Source of the DNA: Shewanella sp. SR44-3
GTDB lineage: Bacteria > Pseudomonadota > Gammaproteobacteria > Enterobacterales > Shewanellaceae
Direction: 5' to 3'
DNA: 64,000 nt
Assembly: GCF_014163735.1 (NCBI RefSeq)
Contig: NZ_JACJDV010000007.1
Location: forward strand, 91,352 to 155,351
Under the pieces are notes generated by a model. That model had not been told where the DNA came from, made no database searches, and saw only the letters and a program-made list of their open reading frames with translations. The position numbers and the translations under genes are program-made. Shown here in pieces: positions 18,045 through 28,378 of the stretch. Each line of letters opens with the position of its first letter. The first letter of the stretch is position 1.

Positions 18045-19469
18045 CTATGGCTTAAACTGGGTTACACCTAGCTCATCATCTTGCTTATGTTTAGCTAAGA
18101 TATCCGCTGGGCGTAAACTGCGACGTAAATCCATCTCAGCTTCACCACGGATAAAGATGCCACGTAGCGAATTGGTGTATACGTCGACAATTTCTACGTC
18201 AACAAAACTGCCGATGTGAGTGTGGGGGGCTTCAAAGTTCACCACCCGATTGTTTTCGGTGCGTCCGCGTAGCTCCATCGGATTTTTCACCGAAGGGCCT
18301 TCAACCAGAATACGTTGCACTGTGCCTAACATCTGGCGGCTATAACGCATAGCTTGTTGAGTGATGCGGTCTTGCAAAATGGCTAAGCGCTGCTTTTTCT
18401 CTTCATCGCTGACATCATCAGGTAAATCGGCAGCTGGCGTACCTGGGCGTGCTGAATAGATAAAGCTAAAGCTATGATCAAAGGCCACATCTTCAATCAG
18501 TTTCATGGTGTCGGCAAAATCTTCAGCGCTTTCGCCTGGGAAGCCGATGATAAAGTCTGAGCTGATTTGAATACCTTCACGGGCCTTACGCAGGCGACGG
18601 ATAATCGATTTATATTCGATAGCCATGTGGCCACGCTTCATCTGGGTCAGAATTCTGTCTGAGCCTGATTGAACCGGTAAATGCAGGAAGCTCACCAATT
18701 CTGGCGTGTCTTCGTAGACATCGATAATGTCTTGGGTAAATTCAATGGGGTGACTGGTGGTGAAACGAATGCGGTCGATACCGTCAATGCTGGCAACTAG
18801 ACGCAATAACTCGGCGAAAGTACAGATTTGGTCGTCATGGGTTGCACCGCGATAAGCGTTAACGTTTTGACCTAATAGGTTGACTTCACGCACGCCTTGT
18901 TCGGCAAGTTGCGCGATTTCAAGAATAATATCATCCTGAGGACGGCTGACTTCTTCACCGCGGGTATATGGCACTACACAGAATGAGCAGTATTTACTGC
19001 AACCTTCCATGATAGACACAAACGCAGTTGGGCCGTCGGCGCGTGGCTCCGGCAAGCGATCGAACTTCTCGATCTCTGGGAAGCTGACATCGATAACGAC
19101 TTTTTCGCCGCGCTGGACTTGGCCTATCATTTCGGGCAAACGATGCAAGGTTTGCGGGCCAAAGATGATATCTACGCACTGGGCACGGTCTTTAATGGCT
19201 TTGCCTTCTTGAGACGCCACGCAGCCACCGACACCAATGATTAAACCGGGCTTTTTATCTTTCAATGTTTTCCAGCGACCAAGCTGGTGGAATACCTTCT
19301 CTTGCGCCTTTTCGCGGATCGAGCAAGTGTTCAGTAGCAGTACGTCTGCTTCTGTTGCATCGTCGGTCAAGGTGTAGCCTTGATATTCGTCTAACAAATC
19401 TGCCATTTTGGATGAGTCATACTCATTCATTTGGCAGCCCCAGGTTTTAATATGTAGTTTTTTACTCAT
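18045..19469 (-). CDS. miaB: tRNA-2-methylthio-N6-isopentenyladenosine synthase
   Basis: A 474-residue radical-SAM methylthiotransferase that modifies A37 of tRNAs reading UNN codons. The N-terminal UPF0004 domain carries three cluster cysteines ([31 protein letters not shown]). The radical-SAM motif CSKYCSFC follows near residue 157-164, and a TRAM domain closes the protein (about 375-445). All key residues are present and the length is that of E. coli MiaB. Confidence 0.95.
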   Translation of the reverse strand: MSKKLHIKTWGCQMNEYDSSKMADLLDEYQGYTLTDDATEADVLLLNTCSIREKAQEKVFHQLGRWKTLKDKKPGLIIGVGGCVASQEGKAIKDRAQCVDIIFGPQTLHRLPEMIGQVQRGEKVVIDVSFPEIEKFDRLPEPRADGPTAFVSIMEGCSKYCSFCVVPYTRGEEVSRPQDDIILEIAQLAEQGVREVNLLGQNVNAYRGATHDDQICTFAELLRLVASIDGIDRIRFTTSHPIEFTQDIIDVYEDTPELVSFLHLPVQSGSDRILTQMKRGHMAIEYKSIIRRLRKAREGIQISSDFIIGFPGESAEDFADTMKLIEDVAFDHSFSFIYSARPGTPAADLPDDVSDEEKKQRLAILQDRITQQAMRYSRQMLGTVQRILVEGPSVKNPMELRGRTENNRVVNFEAPHTHIGSFVDVEIVDVYTNSLRGIFIRGEAEMDLRRSLRPADILAKHKQDDELGVTQFKP

Positions 19470-19562
19470 CAGTTCGCCGTTCCAGTACCACAGTAAAAAT
19501 AGCGCGATATTTTAACTGCAGTTCGGCGCGCTGGCTAGCACTCATGCTGCTTTATTCGGCTT

Positions 19563-19949
19563 TTATTGTGCGGCCTGCAATACCCGCTTTTTATCTAAGT
19601 GTTTATTACTGACGCTCAAAGTGGCGGAACTGGCTGTAAATCGGCTAAATTTTTTCGCCATGGCCTGATTTTGACTGCGAACATATTGTAGATTCTTTTG
19701 CTCTAGTTGAGTGTGGAAATTAGCCAACATCTCATTGGTTCTTAGGTAAAGTGCGTATTCAAAAGGGCTGCGATTACCCACAGCGATTCTTTCCATTGCA
19801 CTTACAGGGGCTGAAGTCACCTGAGCGCTGGCTAAATCGGCATTGGCAGAAAATGCGCTTAATGCAGCGGTTAAGCCTATGGAAAGAGCAAAAGCTGTGG
19901 TTTTACAGGCGCGAATAAAGGTAGAACTTGAGCTTGATAAGGTATTCAT
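19563..19949 (-). CDS. Small exported hypothetical protein
   Basis: A 128-residue protein with a clear signal peptide (residues 1 to about 37, ending SANADLA). A mostly helical mature part of about 90 residues follows (FEYALYLRTNEMLANFHTQLEQ). Its location should be the periplasm. No family is recognised. It reads in the direction of miaB but is separate from it, and the upstream gap contains a short direct repeat. Confidence 0.6.
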   Translation of the reverse strand: MNTLSSSSSTFIRACKTTAFALSIGLTAALSAFSANADLASAQVTSAPVSAMERIAVGNRSPFEYALYLRTNEMLANFHTQLEQKNLQYVRSQNQAMAKKFSRFTASSATLSVSNKHLDKKRVLQAAQ

Positions 19950-20132
19950 ACTATTCTCTCTCTTTTTGGCCTATCAGATTAAAAAGTGGCTTGTTCAGCA
20001 AGTGAGCTTATTTGTCATGGAGTGAGTATAAGAGCCTTATTTTCTGTCTTGTTGATGGGCTTGTAAGTAAGTGTGAGTAAAAGTGCTATTGGTTACATTT
20101 GCTCACGCTTGGCTGATTTTGGACATGTTTAA

Positions 20133-20173
20133 ACACAGTTTTGGTTACCTTTGGACACAGTTTTGGTACCTTT
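20133..20173. repeat. Tandem direct repeat, about 21 bp x2
   Basis: ACACAGTTTTGGTTACCTTT is followed directly by ACACAGTTTTGGTACCTTT, which differs by one T. It lies in the divergent promoter region before the flavin hydroxylase gene and could be a regulator site or a slippage product. Confidence 0.6.
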
Positions 20174-20204
20174 AAATACAGGTCGCGGCTAGATGGAGAA
20201 CACT

Positions 20205-21428
20205 ATGCAGCAAGATGAGCAGGGGCAAGATGAACAAGGCCAAGCTTTAGGGAATAAAGTGGTCGATGTTATCGTGGTTGGCGGCGGCATGGTGGGGGCA
20301 GCGACAGCCCTTGGACTGGGTCAACTTGGGCTTAAGGTGGCCTTGATTGAGTCTCAAAGACCAGAGGCTTATGATCCCAGTCAAGCGCTAGACTTAAGAG
20401 TCAGCGCTATCAATATCGCTTCAGAACAACTGCTTAGCCGTTTAGGGGCCATGGATCAATTAAAGCAGTGGCGCCACGCCCCATACCTTGGGCTTGAAAC
20501 TTGGGAGATGCCAGAGTGCATCACCCGTTTTCACGCAAAAGATCTTAACGTCCCCCATTTAGGCTACTTCTTTGAAAATCGATTGATCCAGTTGTCTCTG
20601 TGGCAGCAAATCGAGCAATTAAGCCAAGTGAAGCTGTATTGCCCGCACAAGGTTAAGCAAATTAGCCGCTGCCATGACGATGGCATAGCTGTCACACTCG
20701 ATGATGGCACTGAACTTGAAGCTAAGTTATTGGTTGGCGCTGATGGGGCCAACTCACAAGTGCGCCAGTGGGCAGGTATTGGTGTTACTGGTTGGGATTA
20801 TGCTCAGTCTGCGATGCTGATTAATATCGACACAGAGGCTTCCCAGCAAGACATCACTTGGCAACAATTTACTCCCCAAGGGCCACGCAGCTTGCTGCCG
20901 CTGCCTGGTAACCATGCCTCGCTTGTTTGGTACGATGATGCCAACCGCATAAGTCAATTAATGCAATTAAGTCATGAACAACTCGCTGAACAAATTAGAG
21001 CTCATTTTCCTAGCCGTTTGGCGCCAGAGTTTAGCGTCAGTGCCCGCGGTAGTTTCCCTCTTACTCGCAGACACGCCCAGTGTTATTACCAAGCCAATCT
21101 AGTGATTTTAGGTGATGCTGCCCATACCATTAACCCGTTAGCGGGGCAGGGTGTTAATATCGGCTTTAAAGATGTGGATGCCTTGTTAAACACTGTGGCT
21201 AGCGCTATAGGTAATGGCAAAATTTGGTGGCAGCTTGATACGTTGGCGAAATACCAGCAAGCAAGGCGCGGTGAAAATAGCTTGATGATGACAGCGATGG
21301 ACGGCTTTTACAGCGCCTTTAGCAATGATTTGTTGCCGCTTAAACTGTTGCGTAACGGCTTATTGAAAGTGGCGAACCTTGACTCTCCCATTAAACGACA
21401 AGTGCTTAAGCATGCCTTAGGTTTGTAG
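20205..21428 (+). CDS. FAD-dependent ubiquinone-type hydroxylase (UbiF/UbiH group)
   Basis: A 407-residue flavoprotein monooxygenase of the UbiH/UbiF/Coq6 group, which hydroxylates the ring of ubiquinone precursors. Motifs: GxGxxG in VVGGGMVGAATALGLG near 25, the DG motif VGADGANSQVR near 180, and the GD motif LVILGDAAHTINPLAGQG near 303. The ATG at 20205 has GGAG six bases ahead and is preferred to the ATG at 20193. An N-terminal QDEQGQDEQGQ repeat is unusual. Which ring position it modifies cannot be told from sequence alone; UbiF-like C5/C6 chemistry is my best guess. Confidence 0.85.
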   Translation: MQQDEQGQDEQGQALGNKVVDVIVVGGGMVGAATALGLGQLGLKVALIESQRPEAYDPSQALDLRVSAINIASEQLLSRLGAMDQLKQWRHAPYLGLETWEMPECITRFHAKDLNVPHLGYFFENRLIQLSLWQQIEQLSQVKLYCPHKVKQISRCHDDGIAVTLDDGTELEAKLLVGADGANSQVRQWAGIGVTGWDYAQSAMLINIDTEASQQDITWQQFTPQGPRSLLPLPGNHASLVWYDDANRISQLMQLSHEQLAEQIRAHFPSRLAPEFSVSARGSFPLTRRHAQCYYQANLVILGDAAHTINPLAGQGVNIGFKDVDALLNTVASAIGNGKIWWQLDTLAKYQQARRGENSLMMTAMDGFYSAFSNDLLPLKLLRNGLLKVANLDSPIKRQVLKHALGL

Positions 21429-21528
21429 ATCTTCTTTTATCTAAAATGACGATTTGTTGCTAAGGCCTTTGAGTGCTAAAATGCCGCGTTTTTGATAATA
21501 CCGCCCTAATGACTAGATTTGAGTGCTA

Positions 21529-22116
21529 ATGAGCAATATAAAACTTATCGTCGGACTGGCTAATCCCGGCGCCGAATACGCCCAGACTCGCCATAATGCG
21601 GGTGCTTGGTATGTGCATGAATTGGCCCGAGTCTGCAATGTGACCTTAGTGCCAGAGAGTAAGTATTATGGCCTGGCGGCTAGAGCGACACTGCATGGCC
21701 GCGATGTGCGCTTGCTTATTCCAGCCACCTTTATGAATTTAAGCGGCAAGTCAGTCGCGGCATTAGCCAATTTTTTTCGCATCTTGCCAGAAGAAATCTT
21801 AGTGGCTCACGATGAATTAGACATGGAGCCCGGGGTTGCCAAATTTAAACTTGGCGGTGGTCATGGCGGGCACAATGGCCTTAAAGACATCATCGCCCAG
21901 ATGGGCAATGATAAAGGCTTTCACCGTTTACGCATTGGCATAGGCCATCCCGGTGATAAGAATAAAGTCAGCGGCTATGTACTAGGTAAAGCACCTGCCA
22001 GTGAGCAAGAAAAAATCGATGCGGCAATTGATGAAGCCGTGCGCGCCACTGAAATATTATTTAAACAAGACATGGTAAAAGCCATGAACAGATTACACAG
22101 TTTTAAAGCCGAATAG
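21529..22116 (+). CDS. pth: Peptidyl-tRNA hydrolase
   Basis: A 195-residue enzyme that releases peptides from prematurely dropped peptidyl-tRNA. Family landmarks are present: [19 protein letters not shown] with the catalytic His, [15 protein letters not shown] with the catalytic Asp, and [12 protein letters not shown]. The ATG at 21529 gives the normal N-terminus; a GTG two codons upstream is not needed. It sits just before ychF, a pairing common in gammaproteobacteria. Confidence 0.95.
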   Translation: MSNIKLIVGLANPGAEYAQTRHNAGAWYVHELARVCNVTLVPESKYYGLAARATLHGRDVRLLIPATFMNLSGKSVAALANFFRILPEEILVAHDELDMEPGVAKFKLGGGHGGHNGLKDIIAQMGNDKGFHRLRIGIGHPGDKNKVSGYVLGKAPASEQEKIDAAIDEAVRATEILFKQDMVKAMNRLHSFKAE

Positions 22117-22217
22117 CCTTGCGTAAGCCAAAAGCTTCGGCATTAACTAAACATTAATTAAACATTGACACTTTTACCGAATCATTTGGTAAATCACTTT
22201 TATAGAAAGGTACAGAT

Positions 22218-23309
22218 ATGGGTTTTAAATGCGGCATTGTTGGTCTACCAAACGTGGGTAAGTCGACCCTGTTTAATGCACTGACACAAGCGGGTATTGA
22301 GGCGGCAAACTTTCCGTTTTGTACTATTGAGCCAAATACAGGCGTAGTGCCAGTGCCGGATCCGCGTTTAGACGCGCTAGCTGCCATTGTGAATCCGCAG
22401 CGTGTGTTACCCACCTCGATGGAGTTTGTGGACATCGCAGGTTTAGTGGCAGGTGCCTCTAAAGGTGAAGGTCTTGGTAATAAGTTCCTCGCTAACATCC
22501 GTGAAACTGATGCAATCGGTCACGTGGTTCGCTGTTTTGAAGATCCCAATATTGTTCACGTGGCGAACAAGGTTGATCCAGCAGGCGATATAGAAGTGAT
22601 CAACACAGAATTGGCCTTAGCGGATCTTGATAGTCTTGAGCGCGCCGTGTTCAGACAGCAAAAGAAAGCCAAAGGTGGCGATAAAGAGGCTAAGTTTGAA
22701 ATTGAGGTGCTTGAGAAAATGCGCCCAACCTTGGATGAAGCGAAAATGCTGCGTTCATTAGACTTAAGCAAAGAAGAGTTGGCGGCGGTGGCCTACCTTA
22801 ACTTCTTAACCTTAAAGCCAACCATGTATATTGCCAACGTAGCTGAAGATGGATTTGAAAATAATCCACATCTTGATGCTGTTCGCGCCATTGCCGCGAC
22901 TGAGAATGCCGTTGTGGTTGCCGTATGCGCCGCTATCGAATCTGAGCTTGCCGAAATGGAGGCCGATGAGCGTGATGAATTTATGGCTGATTTGGGCATA
23001 GAAGAGCCTGGTCTTGACCGAGTTATCCGCGCCGGTTACTCATTGCTTAACCTGCAAACCTATTTTACCGCAGGCGTTAAAGAAGTGCGCGCTTGGACTG
23101 TACCCATCGGCGCTAGTGCTCCACAAGCTGCTGGCGTTATCCACACTGACTTTGAACGCGGCTTTATTCGTGCTCAAGTAATGGCCTATGACGACTTCAT
23201 TACCTACAAAGGTGAAGCGGGCGCTAAAGATGCGGGCAAGCTTAAAGTGGAAGGCAAAACCTATATCGTTAAAGACGGCGATGTGATGCACTTCTTGTTT
23301 AACGTATAA
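22218..23309 (+). CDS. ychF: Redox-regulated ATPase/GTPase YchF
   Basis: A 363-residue OBG-family P-loop protein that binds ribosomes and prefers ATP. G1 is GLPNVGKST (residues 8-16). The G4 position reads NVAE (in YIANVAEDG) instead of NKxD, the family hallmark that changes nucleotide choice. A TGS-like domain closes the protein. AAAGG lies upstream of the ATG. It is downstream of pth. Confidence 0.95.
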   Translation: MGFKCGIVGLPNVGKSTLFNALTQAGIEAANFPFCTIEPNTGVVPVPDPRLDALAAIVNPQRVLPTSMEFVDIAGLVAGASKGEGLGNKFLANIRETDAIGHVVRCFEDPNIVHVANKVDPAGDIEVINTELALADLDSLERAVFRQQKKAKGGDKEAKFEIEVLEKMRPTLDEAKMLRSLDLSKEELAAVAYLNFLTLKPTMYIANVAEDGFENNPHLDAVRAIAATENAVVVAVCAAIESELAEMEADERDEFMADLGIEEPGLDRVIRAGYSLLNLQTYFTAGVKEVRAWTVPIGASAPQAAGVIHTDFERGFIRAQVMAYDDFITYKGEAGAKDAGKLKVEGKTYIVKDGDVMHFLFNV

Positions 23310-23391
23310 GTGCAACCGTTGTCGCTTAATCTATTAAGCTGCAAACTAGGCTAAGCCTATAGCCTTGATGTTGAAAAATGGGCTTGGGTGG

Positions 23392-23659
23392 CTAGGGCCT
23401 GTTGATCTTTCAAGGTTGTTTTGCAGCGAATTGTTGGTCATTTATACAAGGCAGAGGCTTTGCGGTGTAGTTATTCTACATAAAAAGCCGATAACGCAGT
23501 AGAAATGACCAACAAACGCTGCCCAAAGGGTTCGGCTAAAACCGTTTTACTCTTTGTTAAGCGAATTTTTCTTAGATTACTAGGCTGCAATTCACTCGCC
23601 GCGATTAAAACGGTTTTATCTCGAACAAAATTCAACCGGCAAAGGTCAACAGGCCCTAG
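23392..23659. mobile_element. MITE-like element with terminal inverted repeats
   Basis: CTAGGGCCTGTTGATCTTT at 23392-23410 is matched in inverse at 23641-23659, with 18 of 19 bases agreeing. The 268-base interior has no gene. It holds nested inverted repeats (GTTGGTCATTT against AAATGACCAAC, and two near-palindromes around AAAACCGTTTT). That pattern fits a non-autonomous miniature transposable element. CTAG or TAG at both ends may include the target duplication. It lies between ychF and the tRNA cluster. Confidence 0.7.
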
Positions 23660-23858
23660 TTATGATTAGCATCTGGCCCGTTTTTTATTGAAGAGTCGCC
23701 AAAAATAGCTGAATTTGTCGATTCGGCAAACATTTTGGTGAAGTTATAGGCGAACGATCCACTAATAGAAAAATAGCAGAAAAAAGCAGTTGACCTAGAT
23801 ACTTCGAATAAGCATAATACGCCCCGTTCCTCGCCAAGAGGGACAGAGAAAAATTAGT

Positions 23859-23935
23859 GGCAATATAGCTCAGTTGGTTAGAGCACAGCACTCATAATGC
23901 TGGGGTCGCAGGTTCAAATCCCGCTATTGCTACCA
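23859..23935 (+). tRNA. tRNA-Met (CAT), elongator type
   Basis: A 77-nt cloverleaf with encoded CCA. The acceptor GGCAATA pairs with TATTGCT (one G-T), the D arm AGCTCAGTTGGTTAGAGC is present, the anticodon loop is CTCATAA, and the T arm is GGTTCAAATCC. It is the first of seven tRNA genes. Confidence 0.93.
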
Positions 23936-23971
23936 TTTCTCCATCTACTCAGATGTAAACTGAGGTGTTGT

Positions 23972-24056
<85 letters not shown>

Positions 24057-24104
24057 TTTATTAGAAGGACTGGCTTAGGCGGGTTTTTCAAAAAAGTTTG
24101 CTGT

Positions 24105-24179
24105 TGGGGTATCGCCAAGCGGTAAGGCACTGGGTTTTGATCTCAGCATACCTAGGTTCGAATCCTAGTACCCCAGCCA
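24105..24179 (+). tRNA. tRNA-Gln (TTG)
   Basis: A 75-nt tRNA with encoded CCA. The acceptor is TGGGGTA/TACCCCA, the anticodon is TTG within GGTTTTGATCTC, and the discriminator is G. Positions 2-7 and the body are identical to the two later Gln copies. Confidence 0.93.
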
Positions 24180-24209
24180 CTTTTTGTTGTACTGTTAGAT
24201 AGAAATTAT

Positions 24210-24284
24210 TGGGGTATCGCCAAGCGGTAAGGCACTGGGTTTTGATCTCAGCATACCTAGGTTCGAATCCTAGTACCCCAGCCA
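24210..24284 (+). tRNA. tRNA-Gln (TTG), second copy
   Basis: 75 nt, identical in sequence to the preceding Gln tRNA. The spacer between them is only 30 bases, which points to tandem duplication. Confidence 0.93.
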
Positions 24285-24302
24285 AATTTTGTTGTAAAAT
24301 GT

Positions 24303-24379
24303 GGCAATGTAGCTCAGCTGGTTAGAGCACAGCACTCATAATGCTGGGGTCGCAGGTTCAAGTCCCGCCATTGCTACCA
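24303..24379 (+). tRNA. tRNA-Met (CAT), second copy
   Basis: 77 nt with CCA. It differs from the first Met copy in the acceptor base pair 6 region (GGCAATG/CATTGCT) and in a few stem bases. The anticodon loop CTCATAA is unchanged. Confidence 0.93.
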
Positions 24380-24472
24380 TATTTTATGGTAGAAGTGGCA
24401 AGACTAACCACTATCTAATAAGTCAAAGTTTACTCTTTATCGAAAAGAGTATACTCTGAGTTCAAATTTGAT

Positions 24473-24557
<85 letters not shown>

Positions 24558-24672
24558 TCAAATTTTAGCTTAACACTCTGTTATAATTCTTTATTTCCTT
24601 TTTGTACTAAGATTCGTTAGAATCAAATTCAATAGTATTAAAACAATTTAAGTGTTTAGCACAACTTACAAT

Positions 24673-24747
24673 TGGGGTATCGCCAAGCGGTAAGGCACTG
24701 GGTTTTGATCTCAGCATACCTAGGTTCGAATCCTAGTACCCCAGCCA
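24673..24747 (+). tRNA. tRNA-Gln (TTG), third copy
   Basis: 75 nt with CCA, same sequence as the other Gln copies. It ends the cluster eight bases before a terminator, so it is the 3'-most tRNA, a usual landing site for integrating elements. Confidence 0.93.
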
Positions 24748-24754
24748 AATTCTG

Positions 24755-24785
24755 AAAAGCCCGTCTCAATCGAGACGGGCTTTTT
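24755..24785 (+). terminator. Terminator of the tRNA operon
   Basis: AAAAGCCCGTCTC and GAGACGGGCTTTTT form a GC-rich stem with a 4-base loop and a T run. It ends the seven-tRNA transcript. Confidence 0.92.
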
Positions 24786-25021
24786 GCTTTGTATCATTGG
24801 ATTGTGTGGCTTTAAGCTATTGGGGGAAGTATAAAATCTGTCACTGAAATTCCTGCATACAGGCTCGCCATAGCATTCGCTCATCGACACGCAGCAAGTA
24901 CGGTCCCTGTATGCTCGACCGCCCCGTCCATGGGGCGGACGGTCGGCTCGCAAACACTCATGGCTCACCTCATTTATTCTGGTGTAATCTTCTAGTCCTT
25001 AAAATCTAGTTCCATATTGTA

Positions 25022-25417
25022 ATGGTAACCCTAACAGTATATTTACAAGTTACCTCAATTTCGCGGGCGGCATATGAAAGCTCTGCTGGGTTCACCATTA
25101 ATGAATTTTCTAGAATAGATTTTGATAGACTCGACTTGTCAGAATGGCTGAGCACCATGTATGAGGCCGATATTTTATCTACTACAGGTTATGACATTGA
25201 GCGATTAACAGGCACAGGCCGCACCATGGGTAACAACACTTGCGAGGGAGGTGATGCGGATTGTGAGGAAATGACGAGGGTAAACGCCGAAAACAGGGCT
25301 ATCGATATGTTTAGTGGAGATGTGAGTAATACTGCGAATCAACTTAAAGATAATTTCGATCCTGGGCAAATAGATTGCTCTATCTACCCAAGACCGTTAA
25401 TTTGTGAAATGCAGTAA
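25022..25417 (+). CDS. Orphan hypothetical protein
   Basis: A 131-codon frame with plausible protein composition (acidic, several Cys near the end, NNTCEGGDADCEEM). No ribosome site precedes its ATG and no family is recognised. It converges with a decayed gene four bases away and lies in the scrambled zone behind the tRNA cluster. It may be the 3' part of a larger, lost gene. Confidence 0.35.
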   Translation: MVTLTVYLQVTSISRAAYESSAGFTINEFSRIDFDRLDLSEWLSTMYEADILSTTGYDIERLTGTGRTMGNNTCEGGDADCEEMTRVNAENRAIDMFSGDVSNTANQLKDNFDPGQIDCSIYPRPLICEMQ

Positions 25418-25421
25418 GGCG

Positions 25422-26150
25422 TTATTCGTTATTTCCTTGATAATGCTTGTTAACCCAAGGATCAATGGATTTTAAGCCCTCAATGGTGAGGTAAGAATCT
25501 TGAACATTGCTGGGCTTGATAAATAAATGCACTTTGTTGGCATTAGACACGAATGGGAATTTTGTGCGCTCGCTGATGACGGGTTAAAAAACATAGTATT
25601 TTTTATCTAAATCTAACGAAAGATAGGTTGCTGTGTAAAACTTTTCAATACCTATCACCGCAAACAACCCTTTTTCTCCAGAAGGTGTAGAAGTTGAATA
25701 TTTTAATAATTTTGGAGGGTTATGATGAATAAAATCGCATGAATTGCTTTTTTCTCTGTTGAACAATTCGGCTTGGAAATCGCAAGAACCACCTGTAAAA
25801 GTATGAGTACGTTTTCCGTCAGAAGTTAAACTTGAACTAATATGACGAAGATCTCTATTTTCAAGTGCTACATGAATTAACTCTTGCTCTATTTTATCAA
25901 ATACCTCTTGTATTTTTTCCTTGGATTTTGTCTCAACAGGGTAATATACAAGGCCATAATAGGTATTCAAAGGCGCGTTACCTTGGTTCGTACCTAACAT
26001 GCTCAAGAATGCACCACCAAACCCGCCACCACCGCCAAAACCTATCACGCCATCGGCAATGTAATCCATGGCGCCTGGCGATGTGTCAGCATCAACGGGA
26101 CGATTAGCATCACGTAAGCCATTATGAAAACCTAAGCTGCCATATGTCAA
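25422..26150 (-). pseudogene. Hypothetical gene with internal stop, 5' end lost
   Basis: The frame from 26150 reads MTYGSLGFHNGLRDANRP, then a Gly-rich stretch (GFGGGGGFGG), to a TAA at 25584-25586. Directly after it the same frame goes on for 53 sense codons (PVISERTKFPFVSNANKVHL to HYQGNNE) and ends at 25422-25424. Protein-like sequence on both sides of the stop argues for a nonsense mutation. The 5' end has no proper start codon (TTG) or ribosome site and abuts a truncated GNAT gene on the other strand. Function is not recognised. Confidence 0.6.
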
Positions 26151-26154
26151 TCGA

Positions 26155-26460
26155 GCAGTATATTTTAATGAAGAGCCAGTTGGCTTTATCCAGTACTTTC
26201 CTAATTACGAAGAAGATAAACCAAATGAAATTTATATTGACCAATTCATGATAGGTGTACCTCATCAAGGAAAAGGTTATGGCACGCAAGCCATTAAGTT
26301 AGTGCTCGAAGAAATCAAGTTAAGAGAAGACTGTAAGGCTATCTCAATTTGTTACGTTGAAGGTCATGATGTGATGAAAGGCTTCTTTGAACGTTTTAAC
26401 TTTAGCGTTATTGAGCAAGATGAATTTGATGAAACTATCATGGTACTCGATGTAGCCTAA
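26155..26460 (+). pseudogene. GNAT acetyltransferase, 5'-truncated
   Basis: The frame is open from about 26142 and reads YFNEEPVGFIQYFPNYEE, then IDQFMIGVPHQGKGYGTQAIKL, the acetyl-CoA motif A of GNAT enzymes (Q-G-K-G-Y-G), and ends DETIMVLDVA. About 50-60 N-terminal residues are missing. The only ATG (26248) lies inside the core fold. It reads like an aminoglycoside 6'-acetyltransferase-type GNAT in general layout, but without its N-terminus it is probably inactive. Confidence 0.7.
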
Positions 26461-26486
26461 TAGCTAAGCTGGGGCGCGTGTAAACT

Positions 26487-26516
26487 AAAGGGGATGATAT
26501 GATCATCCCCTTTTTT
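26487..26516. terminator. Bidirectional terminator between GNAT remnant and helicase
   Basis: AAAGGGGATGAT and ATCATCCCCTTT form a 12-bp perfect stem with a 3-base loop, flanked by T runs that suit both converging genes. Confidence 0.88.
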
Positions 26517-26555
26517 GTACTTACTATATCCGTGTCAAACGAGTGACTGAGATGA

Positions 26556-28046
26556 TTAGTCTCTGTTGCCCCAAGGATTGACTGCACCTTTGCTTGGGCT
26601 AGCTTTCGTCGCCTGGCCTTCATTTGATGCTGAGCGTCTCGGGCTACGGGTAGGGCGTGAAGGCGTACTTGCGCCTTGAGCTGCTTCACCAGCTGGCTTT
26701 GGGGCACGGCGTGGGCGCTTAGCAGGCTTCTCTTCTAAGCCTAAGTTTTGTGCGACTCTGTCATTGGCCTTACGGTCATTAGCATATTGAGAATGCTTAG
26801 AACGATTTGGGTTAGGTTGTTTATGGTTTGGCTGGCTCTTTGCTTGATTGCTGCGTGCGCCATGGCCGTGATTTGATGAGCTGCGACCTTTAAGGTTAGG
26901 CTCTGGCAAGCTGTGTCTGGGTTCGTGACCAGGAATGGCTTTTCTGTCGATAGTGCGGCCAATTAAACGCTCAATGTCGTGCAGTAACTTCACTTCTTCT
27001 TCTGCCACTAACGACACGGCTTGGCCGCTGGCGCCAGCGCGGCCAGTACGGCCAATGCGGTGTACATAATCCTCTGACACATTAGGTAAATCGAAGTTAA
27101 CCACAAATGGCAGTTGGTCTATGTCGATACCGCGGGCGGCGATATCTGTGGCCACCATGACTTGCACTTTACCGTTTTTAAAATCGGCTAGAGCTTTAGT
27201 GCGCGCGCCTTGGCTTTTATTACCATGAATGGCAGCGGCTTTAATGCTAGCTGCTTCAAGATTTTTGGCAATGCGGTTAGCGCCGTGTTTAGTGCGTGAA
27301 AACACTAACACTTGCTGCCAATCATTGTCTTTAATCAAATCAATCAGCACTGAGGTCTTGTCGCTCTGGCCCACAGGGGTGACCCACTGAGTTACCGTGT
27401 TGGCGGTGGCATTTCTGGGCGTGACTGAAATCTCAACTGGATTGTTGACTAAGCCTTTGGCAAGCTCACGAATGTCATCGCTGAATGTGGCTGAGAACAT
27501 CAGGTTCTGACGCTGTTTTGGCAACATGGCCAAGACTTTGCGAATATCACGAATGAAGCCCATGTCCAGCATGCGGTCTGCTTCATCTAACACTAGAATT
27601 TCTAAGGTGCTAAAGCTAAGCGCTCTCTGGTTGCATAAATCCAGTAGTCGACCAGGGGTTGCTACCAAAATATCAACCCCCTGCTTTAATGCCGCAATTT
27701 GCGGCACTATGGACACGCCGCCAAACACGACCGCTGATTTAAGTGGTAAGTTGCTACCGTAAGTCTCAACACTGTCAGCGACTTGCGCTGCAAGTTCACG
27801 GGTTGGGGTTAATACTAAGGCACGAACTTGACCGCGTTGAGCGGGCTTACCTTTGGACAATATTTCCAATAGCGGTAAAGTGAAGCCAGCGGTTTTCCCT
27901 GTCCCTGTTTGGGCGGCAGCCATGACGTCTTTGCCTTCAAGTACTGCTGGAATAGCTTGTTCTTGAATGGCGGTTGGGGTGTCATAACCTTGTTTAGCGA
28001 TCGCTTTTAGCAGGGAGGCACTGAGGCCAAGGGAGGAAAAACTCAT
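26556..28046 (-). CDS. rhlE: DEAD-box RNA helicase RhlE
   Basis: A 496-residue RNA helicase with all motifs: [52 protein letters not shown] and [10 protein letters not shown]. The C-terminal 120 residues are low-complexity, rich in Asn, Gln, Ser, Arg and Lys, as in RhlE tails that bind RNA. The ATG at 28044-28046 (MSFSSLGLS) is preferred over a start 11 codons upstream. It is likely monocistronic. Of the three paralogues here, this one is closest to what I recall of E. coli RhlE. Confidence 0.88.
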   Translation of the reverse strand: MSFSSLGLSASLLKAIAKQGYDTPTAIQEQAIPAVLEGKDVMAAAQTGTGKTAGFTLPLLEILSKGKPAQRGQVRALVLTPTRELAAQVADSVETYGSNLPLKSAVVFGGVSIVPQIAALKQGVDILVATPGRLLDLCNQRALSFSTLEILVLDEADRMLDMGFIRDIRKVLAMLPKQRQNLMFSATFSDDIRELAKGLVNNPVEISVTPRNATANTVTQWVTPVGQSDKTSVLIDLIKDNDWQQVLVFSRTKHGANRIAKNLEAASIKAAAIHGNKSQGARTKALADFKNGKVQVMVATDIAARGIDIDQLPFVVNFDLPNVSEDYVHRIGRTGRAGASGQAVSLVAEEEVKLLHDIERLIGRTIDRKAIPGHEPRHSLPEPNLKGRSSSNHGHGARSNQAKSQPNHKQPNPNRSKHSQYANDRKANDRVAQNLGLEEKPAKRPRRAPKPAGEAAQGASTPSRPTRSPRRSASNEGQATKASPSKGAVNPWGNRD

Positions 28047-28378
28047 AGAAAATACTCTTTGGCAGCTAATGTGCTGCAATAAATGATCGGGTGCCAGATC
28101 TGGCGGCCGTGAAGCTTACCCTAACTTGGGCTTAACTGCCATCAATACCACGTTTTAGACGATGAACTTAACCAAGGCAAAAACCTGATTACTAGGCACT
28201 AGCTGATTTAAAACTTATTTGCTATTCATGTGTGTTTTTATCTGCTATGTGGCACATTTTTCTACACTTTTTATAATATCCAGTGCTAAATTTAAGCTTA
28301 TTGCCTACAATGCGCCTTAGCGGCTCATGACCTATTCAAAACCATGGCGTAGTGAGCTCCCTTAATATCGAGGCCTAA
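28047..28378. other. Divergent promoter region
   Basis: 332 bases between two divergent genes. There is no supported gene. A perfect 12-bp palindrome GCCAGATCTGGC stands at 28093-28104, in the presumed leader of the helicase. Promoters for both genes must lie here, but no box stands out. Confidence 0.45.

Noticed and set aside
24088..24285. Minus-strand ORF with a repeated VLGFEPRYAEIKTQC-like peptide
   Set aside because: It is the antisense reading of two tRNA-Gln genes; this peptide is a well-known false product of tRNA loci.
24720..24968. Minus-strand 82-codon ORF
   Set aside because: It begins in spacer DNA and ends antisense in tRNA-Gln (GWGTRIRT), with no ribosome site.
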